From positions 44,025 to 61,093 of the forward strand of contig NW_006920412.1 in assembly GCF_000344685.1 (NCBI RefSeq): DNA of 17,069 nucleotides, read 5' to 3'. A model generated the notes under the pieces. It worked only from the letters and a program-made list of their open reading frames with translations, did no database searches and was not told where the DNA came from. The translations under genes and the position numbers were made by a program. The DNA comes from Gloeophyllum trabeum ATCC 11539 (taxonomy: Eukaryota > Basidiomycota > Agaricomycetes > Gloeophyllales > Gloeophyllaceae). Shown here piece by piece: positions 9,489-17,069 of this stretch. Within the stretch, counting starts at the first letter, position 1, and each line of letters opens with the position of its first letter.

Positions 9489-9896
9489 ACTAGTGAGGAC
9501 AAGCGCGAAGTCACGGAAGGCGGGCTCGGGCAGTGGAGTCTTCGAGGCTGAAGAGGCTGGCTAAGTTGGGAGATGGGAGATGGGGGACGTGGTTTATAAG
9601 AGGCTGGGTGTATATAAGGTGTCTCCGCTTTTATACCAAACTCTATTCAAGAATTCAGCACAGCACATAGGGGAGCAGACCAATGAGAGGTCAATCAACA
9701 AGGGAGCGACGCGAGGAAAGAAAATCAACAAGGCTCACATGACCGACGCGTCTGCATTGCGTATGACTCTCTCGATGCTTTGGCACGTGAAGGGGGCCGC
9801 CATCGGAGCGCATCGGCTGTGAAGGGCGGTCGTAGTCCGAATCGGGCGCGCGGTCGCAAAACATGTTTTTTCATACAAACCCGTCTCCTGTGCACA
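9489..9896. promoter_or_regulatory. bidirectional promoter region of the transposon
   Basis: 408 bp separates the two divergent starts. TATATAA at 9611-9617 and a TTTATAA-like box at 9592-9598 (readable as TTATAAA on the other strand) could serve the two directions. An 11-base direct repeat AATCAACAAGG occurs at 9693-9703 and 9723-9733, 30 bp apart. One shared region would coordinate expression of both genes. Confidence 0.5.
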
Positions 9897-12800
9897 ATGC
9901 CCCAGCACACCTGCAACTACTGCAATCGAGTGTTAGCAACCGCAAGTGGAGTCAGGAAGCATATTCGTCTTACACCTGCCTGTCACACTGCCTTCAAGCG
10001 ACACGTTGCTGAGCGTTATGCCATCAATGTCGTGGACCTGATGGATCGCCCTCTGCAGGCAACTCACCACGAAGAAGGGCCCGTGCTCGAAGATGATCTG
10101 CCGGCGTCTTTCCCCGAGTACGAGCGTCCTCAGACTCCTGATGCACTGCCGCCCTCTGCAGGCTCGGATGGCGCCGTCGACGGGCATCCAGCGACGCTCC
10201 ACGACATCCCCGACGTGGAATATACATACAGTTCTATGTTCGAACGTCACGTCAGGCCTTATCCTCCCGAACACCTTGCTGGTGCTGCTTACCCAGAGAA
10301 AGCCGAGACGAAGTTTGAGCGCATTAAGCGCCAGCAGAAGGAAGCGGGGCGAGATATATTTGAGCCATTTGAGGACCAGGAGGAGTGGGATCTAGCACGC
10401 TGGTTGGCTGCGAATGTGGGGCAAAAGGCAACAGACGAGTTCCTTAAATTACCCATTGTGAGTGCGGACGTTATGCGAATGTTAGGAGATCACACATACC
10501 TAATGGTGATGCCCGTCGCAGATCCGGAATCGCGCTGCCCCTTCTTTCGTAAACAACCGTGCATTCTTGGACCGGATAGATGCGCTTCCTACCCAGGGAG
10601 TGAAATGGGATTGCCATACGATCCAGATTGCTGGGGACCGAGAGGATGACGACGGCCAAGTTATGACCGAGGAGGCTGAACTCTGGGTTCGCGATCCTGT
10701 AGAATGTGTGCGAGAGTTAATAGGAAACCCGGCATTCAAGGAGGTGATGGCCTATGCACCTGAGAAAGTTTTCCGAGATGAGGAAGGCAAAATCCAGCTC
10801 TTCGATGAAGCATGGACGGCTGATTGGTGGTGGGACACACAGGTGAGCGCTGACGGAGTCAATGCGCTTCCATTGCACCATCTGACTGAAGCTTACCTGA
10901 AGGGAAAACTGCCGAAGGGAGCAACGATCGCGCCGCTGATTCTTTCATCTGATAAAACCAAACTTTCCTTGTTTCGAGGGGACAAGTCGGCATGGCCTGT
11001 GTATCTCACCATCGGGAACATAGACAAGTCGACGCGTCGCAAACCTAAGTCGCACGCGACGATGCTCGTGGGTTACCTACCTGTGGCAAAGCTTGACTGT
11101 ATGAGCGATGCCATGCGCTCGGTCACTGGCTATCGTTTATTCCACTATTGCATGGCATACCTATTGCAGTCTCTCATCGAAGCGGGGAAGGATGGTGTCG
11201 ACATGACATGTTCTGATGGGGCTGTCCGACACATTCATCCCATCCTAGCGGCATACGTCGCCGACCATCCGGAGCAATGCCTCGTGGCATGCTGCAAGGA
11301 GAACTTCTGTCCAAAATGCCGGGTGGCGCCAGATCAGCGAGGAGATTTGGACTTCTGGATCCAGGCCCGAAGTGCAGAACGTACCAAGAAAATCCTGAAG
11401 CAGCAGGCGAGTGGACGGCGTGTACCGGCCTTCAACAACGAGGGACTTCGCCCAGTTGATGAGCCATTTTGGGCGCACTTGCCATTCTGTGATATATTCT
11501 CGTGCTTTACCCCTGACCTGCTACACCAGTTGCATAAGGGCGTCTTCAAGGACCACCTCGTGGCGTGGTGTGTCAAAGCGGTTGGCAAAGAAGAAGTAGA
11601 CTCACGTTTCCGAGCGATGAGCAAACATTTCGGTGTCCGGCACTTCAAAAATGGAATCTCGTTTGTCTCGCAGTGGACAGGCACCGAACATAAAGAGATG
11701 GAGAAAGTCTTCGTACCTCTTCTGAATGGGGGCATAGTTTCTCGAGCGCTCCGGGCGGCTCGGGCTATCCTGGACTTCCTCTACTTCGCATCATTCCATT
11801 CTCACACGGTCGAGACACTCTCACGTATGGAGAATGCCCTGCGAGAGTTCCATGCAAATAAGGATATCTTCGTGGAGCTTGATGCTCGGGAACACTTCAA
11901 CATACCGAAGCTTCACTCTCTCCAGCATTATATGGCAGCTATCCGCTCTCGTGGGTCTTGTGACGGTTACAACACAGAGTCTCCCGAACGACTCCACATC
12001 GAGTTCGCCAAGGACGCCTACCGTGCCAGCAACAAACGCGATTACACCGAACAGATGGCGCGCTGGCTTCGCCGCCAGGAGGCGGTGCATGAATTCATGG
12101 TGTACCTGGAGTGGGCCGAGAAGATGGACTATGAGACGGAAGTGTCCGAGCCACCTGTGAGTGATTTGGACTCGGAATCAGAGTCCGAGAACGCGAGCGA
12201 ACCAGAGGACGAGCTCGAGAACCAACCGCAATGCACCGCAGGATCTCATGCTCAGGGTGGGCAGCCGTCCAGTGCTATAGTTCCCTTCCAATCCCTGCCG
12301 AAGCACCCGTCCTTCCATTTTGTCCCGGTATCCCGCATCGTCGAAGGGTTCCACGCAACTTTGTTTCTTGACGCACTCAAGCAATATCTGCTATCGACAC
12401 GGCCCTACAACGCCCGACCCCTTGTACCCAATGCGACGGACCGCTTCAATGTATTCAAACAAGTTATGATTCGCCGACCGGCTCTTAGGGTAGTCAGTGA
12501 CGAATCCAAGCTACATGATAAGGTGCGCGCCATACCCGCCAAGCCAGGCAAGAGAGGGCGTCGAGAACTACCGCCTCATTTCGATGTAGCACTTGTACGT
12601 GCTGGAGGCGTGGGTAGCAATCCCAACACTGCGGGGACTTTCCTGGACGGTATGTACTATGTACCCATGACTATGGTCTGTTCGAGGTCAATGGCTAACA
12701 TTGTTCCTAGGCTTGCAAGTAGCTCAAGTACGGCTACTTTTCCGGCTCCCTGAGCAGCTGCGCTATCGCGGGACTGAGGACTGCCCGTTAGCATACATTG

Positions 12801-13078
12801 AATGGTTCACGCCGTTCACAGCACGAGATGCCGTCATGCTCACGCACTCGGTTTCACGATCGACGCGGCGTGGTGGCCAGCCAAATGCGGAGATTATCCG
12901 TATGGATCGTATTGTACGTAGCTGTCACTTAGTTCCGAAATTCGGTACAAAAGTTAATTCTCGCTGGACGGCGGATAATGTCCTCGAGGAGTGTAAGACA
13001 TTCTACCTCAATCGATGGTTGGATGTAGGCACATTTTATGAGTTCCAACCACCGGATTTCTATCCTTTTGTACTATAA
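9897..13078 (+). CDS. Plavaka family transposase, intact, 3 exons
   Basis: Exons 9897-10457, 10522-12649 and 12711-13078 join to 1018 aa; introns are 64 and 61 bp with CTAAT/CTAAC-like branch sites. The N-terminus is a zinc finger (Cys6, Cys9, His22, Cys29 or His30) in the context CNYCNRVLA, typical of these proteins. After the first junction [19 protein letters not shown] leads into [13 protein letters not shown] and [20 protein letters not shown], the signature I associate with Plavaka. Candidate catalytic residues: Asp331 in SSDKT, Asp435 in YVADHPEQC (followed by a CxxxC..CPKC zinc ribbon-like insert) and Glu673 in [10 protein letters not shown]. An acidic Ser/Glu linker lies near 735. 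The C-terminus has [22 protein letters not shown] and [12 protein letters not shown]. The ATG at 9897 lies directly before the finger; the frame is open upstream to 9780 but without ATG. It should catalyse excision and insertion of the element. Confidence 0.88.
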
Positions 13079-13086
13079 CAGATCAT

Positions 13087-13106
13087 GTATATAGCATGCT
13101 ATATAC
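13087..13106. repeat. perfect 20 bp palindrome after transposase stop
   Basis: GTATATAGCATGCTATATAC equals its own reverse complement and begins 8 bp after the transposase stop. It may form a 3'-end hairpin or a dimeric protein site. The TATAG core resembles the element's subterminal hexamer. Confidence 0.85.
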
Positions 13107-13127
13107 CAGTAGACTCAGGCTCGATAT

Positions 13128-13211
13128 CCTATGTATGCCTCTGATGGCATGGTTGTACCTCTGCATACCTATGGCGCCCTTGCTGGCCTATGGCGAAAGG
13201 TCATCCCTATA
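13128..13211 (-). repeat. right subterminal array of (C/T)ATAGG hexamers, inverted
   Basis: CCTATG/CCTATA copies start at 13128, 13168, 13187 and 13206. They are the reverse complement of the left-end hexamer, as expected for the other terminus of the same element. The stretch 13175-13192 is the partner of the candidate TIR at 6973-6990. Confidence 0.6.
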
Positions 13212-13230
13212 TGGAAATGCGTGTTTCCTG

Positions 13231-13664
13231 ATGCTGGGCGAGACGGTTCTCCACTCGCGCAATATCGCCGCCACGCGTTCCGCCATCCTCTGTATTTGCT
13301 TCATTGGATGCCTCAGAAAAGGTGGAAGAGGAGTGCTTCTCGTGGTACAGTCCCAGCACCTACTATCCCGTACGCATCGGGGAAATCTTCCGGTCTCGCT
13401 ACCAAGCCTTGTCAAAGCTCGGTTATGGCACCTCCGCCACCGTTTGGCTTGGTCGTGACCTTGTGTATGTATTAAATCCCTCTGTTATGTTCTGCATGTC
13501 AGCCGCTCACTCCACTCTGTCAGGGAGCACCGATATGTGGCGCTCAAGGTATGCATACGCGACTATCCCAGCATCCCCAGGGAGAAGGCAGCGTTCCAGC
13601 GACTGCGCTCTGTTAGAGAATCTCCGGTTATCCAGAAGTGCTGGGATAACTTCAAGATCGACGG
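13231..13664 (+). pseudogene. SRPK-like kinase copy, start lost, cut by copia LTR
   Basis: Exon 1 homology runs to 13464 and exon 2 from 13524 to 13664, around a 59 bp GT-AG intron in the same place as in the intact gene. The frame encodes ARRFSTRAISPPRVP, EEECFSWYSPSTYYPVRIG, LGYGTSATVWLGRDLV and EHRYVALKVCIRDYPSI, all closely matching the gene at 2176. The start codon is gone: the corresponding codons read TGA TGC TGG. Within exon 2, after KIDG (residue 127 of the intact copy), kinase sequence ends and the copia LTR begins. The remaining two thirds of the kinase are absent from the window. Confidence 0.85.
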
Positions 13665-13695
13665 TGTTGAACTGGGCGCTGACTTAGCTGCCAGG

Positions 13696-13748
13696 TTCTA
13701 CAATGTACCAGAACGTACCGGAACTCTCTGGAATATTCTGGTATATTC
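13696..13748 (+). promoter_or_regulatory. heat-shock-element-like TTC/GAA array in LTR U3
   Basis: TTC at 13696, GAA at 13711, 13721 and 13731, TTC at 13736 and 13746: all offsets are multiples of 5. The core GAATATTC plus gapped units matches the spacing rule for HSF1 sites (5-bp units, gap-type). It sits about 110-160 bp upstream of the LTR TATA box. Confidence 0.45.
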
Positions 13749-13856
13749 CATTATTGTACAAGGGCACGGAGCTCATGTGGGTCAGTGACATCATAGGTGG
13801 AGCTCAGTAGGATTATAGATATTCCACGTAGCTTAGTCAGCCTATGGGCCACAGTG

Positions 13857-13864
13857 TATATAAA
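13857..13864 (+). promoter_or_regulatory. TATA box of copia LTR
   Basis: TATATAAA, 192 bp into the LTR, where the U3 promoter of a copia LTR is expected. Confidence 0.7.
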
Positions 13865-13994
13865 CCCTGCAGCTCTGCTGCCTAATGACAAGGGTCGTTC
13901 ATACGAGCTTTACCAGTAGCTACAGCATCCAACCAATACAGGTGAGTTGTGTAGGGCGCACTGTGCGTGCTGCTGCCTCCATACCTGTTCATCA

Positions 13995-14006
13995 GGTTAT
14001 GAGCCC
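13995..14006 (+). other. primer-binding site, half initiator Met-tRNA type
   Basis: GGTTATGAGCCC is complementary to GGGCTCATAACC, the anticodon-arm region of initiator Met-tRNA as found in yeast. Priming by such a half tRNA is the known mode of Drosophila copia and related elements. It starts at the base after the LTR's terminal CA. Confidence 0.75.
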
Positions 14007-14287
14007 AAATAGGCAGCTTGCGTCTGCGCGGTAACTCGCTGCAGCGCGTTGTGCCTCGCTCACCTGTGCATCGCCCTATGCGCCCTCACAGGCTGCAGTG
14101 CGGCTTGATGCGTGATTATCGCCGTAGGCGCTGTTATCAGCAGCCATCAGGCTTGATGATCGATCCTGGGGTAACTCCCTAATGGAGCCAACAGCATGGA
14201 GCAGTGCGCCCTTATCGGGCTGCATAGCTTCGCTGATACTGATGAGATCTCAATACAGATTTCAGATCTCTCAACCGCTCCGCAACA

Positions 14288-16455
14288 ATGTCGAACAATC
14301 TGATCGCTGTTGTCCCCGTCCTCGACGGCTCGAACTGGCCTACCTGGTCCGAGCAAATGATGGCGTACCTTATGTCCCAAGGCCTCTGGGGAAATGTGGA
14401 TGGCAGCATCACGCAGCCAGCTGTCGTCGTCTCCGGTACTACCAGGGACTCTACTGCTGCTGACGCCTGGAAGGAAAAAGACGTCAGGGCTATGGGTACG
14501 ATCCGTCTTCGCTGCTCTCCCGCCGTCGCCTCCTACATAAAGGACAAGAAATCGGCCAAGGAAACTTGGGACCAATTGTCTTCCCTCTATTCGTCTATGT
14601 CCCTCGGTGCCATTTACAATGAGCTGCGGGGGGCCTTATCGACGAAGATTCCGGCCGATCAGCACCCTGCTCCAGCCTTCGCGAAGATATCCAAACATTT
14701 CGACACTTTGGAAGCGGCCAAAGTCAAGATTCCCACGCTTATTGAAGGTCTAATCTGCCTTTATGCACTCCCCAGCCGCTATGAGAACATTGCGCAGATG
14801 CTGGTCCAAGCTACCTCTGCTGACAACATGGGCATAGGTGCGGTACGGGAAGCAGTTACCACTGCTTGGGACCAGTCTCAAGGCAAGAAGCCTGAGAAAC
14901 TCGGTGCGCACAAGATCTCGGCGGTGAAGCGTAAGCCGGGCGATCCCTCTTTTTCTTCGCAGCAGCAGCAGCGCCCTCAGGGCAGCAGCGGCAATGCGCG
15001 AGATGGGAAGAGGCGCCCTTATCGCGGCAAGCGTGCAGGCAAGAAGCGTCAAGGGCAAAACCACGATCACCACCATGCCCACGATGTCTTGATCGCCTCG
15101 ACCGTCTCCCTTCCTCCTCCGACCATCGCTCACGTCCTCGACACTGCGCCTAGCGGCAGCAAGACTCGGACGGTTAAAGAGCAAGGTCCATTCCACCCGC
15201 CTCCTTCGGCGGATACCAGTCACTACAACAACAAGAGGATCAAGAAAGCCTTCAAGCTCGCGCGGGACCTCGATATAAGTCCCACTGAAGAAGACATCAA
15301 GGTCTTGGACGCTCTGGTCGGGCAAGTTGATCCGGACCCAGATATCGACATGGAGGATGCCGACTCTGTCGCCTCCAGCCGCGCGTCCAAGCGCGCTCGC
15401 TTCGAAGGAGTTGCTCGCGCGGATGACGCTGCGGACAGCGACCACGACGACAACCAGTCTATTGACTGGGGTAGTGACAAGGACCAGGGGGAGACTGTTA
15501 GTCTCGGCGACGAGGAAGACCTGGACCGCACTATTGCGGAGGCTGCTGGCTTCGACCAGAATGCCTTTATTGACGAGCACTACTCGTACGTGCCATCTTC
15601 CCCTTTACAGGACTCCACTGACGCGCCATCACAGTTAGGGCAGCGTAGTGTAGATCTTAACTTGAGTCCTGTAACTTTGGCTTTAATATATTGCACTCAT
15701 GCGCAAACTTATGCTGCGTGTGCAAAATGTAAGGGGAAAGATAAGGCACAACAGGGTAGCACCTGGATTCTCGACTCGGGGGCCTCTCGGCATTTTACTT
15801 ATGACATGAGTGACTTCATCGACTTTGAGGAATTTAAGCAACCTGCAACCGCATCTACCGCGAACGGGTTTGCACGAATACTTGGGTTCGGTACGACAGT
15901 CCTGAATTATTATATCAAGGACGTCGGGAACATAACCACTCGGTTATTCCCAGTTTACTATATACCTGACCTGAATATTCGCCTCATGTCACTCGGAGTC
16001 TTACTCCAGGATAAGCTAAAAGTGTCTGGTAATGACCGACACATAAGTCTATATGAAAAGGGATTGCGCGAACCTCTATTCAGGTTTTTACCGCGGCAGC
16101 CCGGCGACACTATCTACAGTGTCAGTACAATTCCTGCACCGGATGCGTATTCTATATTCCCAACGATCTATGCGGTTGATTATGGGATTATGCACCGTCG
16201 CATGGGACACCCCTCTAAGGAAGTCCTGCGGCAAGCTAGGGAACACACCAAGGGTTTCCCCACCAATCTGGAGTTTCCTTCGGAAGACCCAGTATGCCCT
16301 GGATGCGCGGAAGGCAAGATGCCTTCTAAGGCTTTCCCGCCATCCACTCTACGGGCTAAAGAACCGTTTGAGTTTTCACTCGGATCTTAAGTCATTTCCC
16401 GTAGACTCCTACCATAAGTATCGGTACACAATCGTCTTCTTTGACGATTACAGTC
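14288..16455 (+). pseudogene. copia Gag-protease-integrase polyprotein, frameshifted and truncated
   Basis: An ATG at 14288 opens a 700-codon frame ending TAA at 16388-16390. Gag: LDGSNWPTWSEQMMAYLMSQ near residue 12, then the UBN2-type helical region to about 210. A long spacer (about 215-480) has a Gln run, a basic RGKRAGKKRQG patch, a His-rich bit and a strongly acidic segment; no CCHC zinc knuckle is present. Protease active site: WILDSGASRHFT with Asp496. Gag-pre-integrase zinc module: His636, His641, Cys670, Cys673. Near 16370 the frame breaks (net -2 or +1); reading resumes in the next frame as HSDLKSFPV through TIVFFDDYSR, which includes the first integrase catalytic Asp, and homology ends near 16455. 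Reverse transcriptase and RNase H are absent. Confidence 0.85.
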
Positions 16456-17069
16456 GTTTGCATATGAAACCGAAAATCGGGTTTCCGTGAGCATTGTTTG
16501 TTCGAGCCAAATATACCCATATGTAGTAATGCGAGATGGCTTCTTGTGACTGTGTGACTCTGTAGACTGCAGCCCGCCCTCAGGCTGACAAACTGCATGT
16601 GCTGTGTAGTCTGTTTCAGAGCGTCGCTTCATTTCCTCCTCGACTCACGTATAGAACCAGCAAACTCACTCGGTACGCCCGACTCAATCGTCAAAGAAGC
16701 AGTAGACGGTGCACCCGTGGTGAGTCTCGACTGCATCGAAACCTGCAGCCATGATGAGCGTTGCTCGAGCAGACGTACGTGGATCGACAACCGGAATATG
16801 GCCAAGATGTGATATCGCAGCAGCGATTGCCGAGCTGGTATAAAAACTGAGCAGGTTCGTAGCTGGCAGTATCATCATGGCCCAACCCACCTCTGCAGGT
16901 GCTCCCTCCGACGACAGAGCTGCTGGCTTGAATCCTTGGTCATGTCTGGAGTACTACACCACTGCGGCATCAATTTTCCAACACAGTATCAGATACCATG
17001 CCATCGAGAGTTGGCTACAAAGACCGGCATGATAGGTATGGTGTCTTCTCAGGTCCAGATGTTCGTACC
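16456..17069. other. right-edge region without recognised gene
   Basis: Sequence after the copia breakpoint shows no continuation of the integrase or of the kinase. An imperfect inverted repeat GAAACC..GGTTTC lies around 16465-16485, right at the junction. Short open frames on both strands lack family features. The only gene-like sign is a core-promoter arrangement near 16839. Confidence 0.4.
16839..17032 (+). promoter_or_regulatory. TATAAAA box with short downstream ORF (possible gene start)
   Basis: TATAAAA at 16839-16845 precedes an ATG at 16877 in good context (ATCATGGCC). The frame runs 51 codons (MAQPTSAGAPSDDRAAG...) to TGA at 17030. The 32 bp from TATA to ATG is too short for a usual leader, so either this is chance or the transcript has a very short 5' end. 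No family is recognised. Confidence 0.2.

Larger units (their letters stand above)
6966..13215 (+). mobile_element. Plavaka-type DNA transposon, two genes, nearly complete
   Basis: The boundaries are inferred. Both flanks carry arrays of (C/T)ATAGG in opposite orientation, and the outermost parts (6973-6990 and 13175-13192) form a candidate imperfect TIR, 14 of 18 matches. Between them lie two apparently intact, divergent genes: a DUF6532-like gene (7158-9488, minus) and a Plavaka transposase (9897-13078, plus). Immediately to the right, kinase-pseudogene sequence resumes near 13231, which caps the element on that side. Exact ends and target duplication could not be fixed. Plavaka elements belong to the CACTA-like (CMC) cut-and-paste group common in mushroom genomes. 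Intact frames in both genes suggest recent activity. Confidence 0.65.
13665..13994 (+). repeat. copia 5' LTR
   Basis: It begins TGTTGAAC, exactly where kinase homology ends, and finishes GTTCATCA, forming an imperfect 8 bp terminal inverted repeat (TG...CA) directly against the primer-binding site. At 330 bp the length is normal for copia LTRs. A TATATAAA box at 13857-13864 would start transcription around 13890. Confidence 0.8.
13665..16455 (+). mobile_element. Ty1/copia LTR retrotransposon, 5' part only
   Basis: Order seen: 5' LTR (13665-13994), tRNA primer-binding site, 281 bp leader, gag, protease, start of integrase. Reverse transcriptase, RNase H and the 3' LTR are missing, so the element cannot move by itself. 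It was inserted into a kinase pseudogene exon and is therefore younger than that copy. With no 3' end, the target-site duplication cannot be tested. Confidence 0.85.

Noticed and set aside
9780..9896. N-terminal extension of the transposase frame
   Set aside because: The first ATG in frame is at 9897, directly before the zinc finger; the extension begins with TTG.
14750..15580. 276-codon open frame on the minus strand
   Set aside because: Exact shadow of the copia Gag/spacer frame; Val/Arg-rich composition arises from the GC-rich opposite strand.
16684..16890. Minus-strand frame with AGFDAVETHHG, resembling the old-yellow-enzyme motif AGFDGVEIHGA
   Set aside because: Only about eight residues agree and the flanks do not fit the family; the frame ends soon after. 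Treated as chance.
1..17069. tRNA, rRNA, CRISPR or bacterial-type operon structures
   Set aside because: No B-box with cloverleaf, no rRNA-like sequence and no regularly spaced direct repeats; gene structure is eukaryotic.

Overview
The window reads as nuclear DNA of a filamentous basidiomycete, most likely an Agaricomycete. The genes have many short GT-AG introns (about 48-77 bp) with fungal branch-point-like motifs. The content is typical of that class: F-box proteins, an SRPK-like kinase present in several copies, a DUF6532-type protein, a Plavaka-type transposase and a Ty1/copia retroelement. I found no rRNA, tRNA or CRISPR array.

Left part (1-5.1 kb), host genes. An F-box gene runs leftward off the window edge. 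Directly upstream of it, on the same strand, lies a decayed copy of the first exon of an SRPK-like kinase, and the F-box start codon appears to be the last codon of that relic. Head-to-head with it is an intact four-exon SRPK-like kinase gene (407 aa when spliced), followed by a two-exon phosphoribosylglycinamide formyltransferase gene (purine biosynthesis, ADE8-type, 238 aa). Just downstream of the latter is a ~200 bp element with long (about 55 bp) imperfect terminal inverted repeats, MITE-like.

Middle (5.4-7.0 kb) is gene-poor, with one possible small coding remnant. From about 6.97 to 13.2 kb lies what looks like a nearly complete Plavaka-type DNA transposon. It has inverted arrays of a (C/T)ATAGG hexamer at both ends, a candidate imperfect TIR, and two divergently transcribed, apparently intact genes: a 651-aa DUF6532-like protein (eight exons, minus strand) and a 1018-aa transposase (three exons, plus strand) with an N-terminal C2H2/C2HC finger and a candidate D-D-E triad. 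They share a 408 bp intergenic promoter. A perfect 20 bp palindrome sits 8 bp after the transposase stop.

Right part (13.2-17.1 kb) is a nested wreck. A third SRPK copy without a start codon is cut inside exon 2 by a Ty1/copia 5' LTR (330 bp), followed directly by a primer-binding site matching half of initiator Met-tRNA and a gag-protease-integrase ORF. That ORF is frameshifted near 16.37 kb and loses homology after the first integrase catalytic Asp. The LTR U3 carries six TTC/GAA units in strict 5-bp register, a pattern like a heat-shock element. The last 600 bp hold no gene I recognise, only a TATAAAA box and a 51-codon ORF near the edge.

The exon models were built by hand from splice consensus, reading-frame continuity and remembered family features. 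Family names come from motif recognition, not from a database search.
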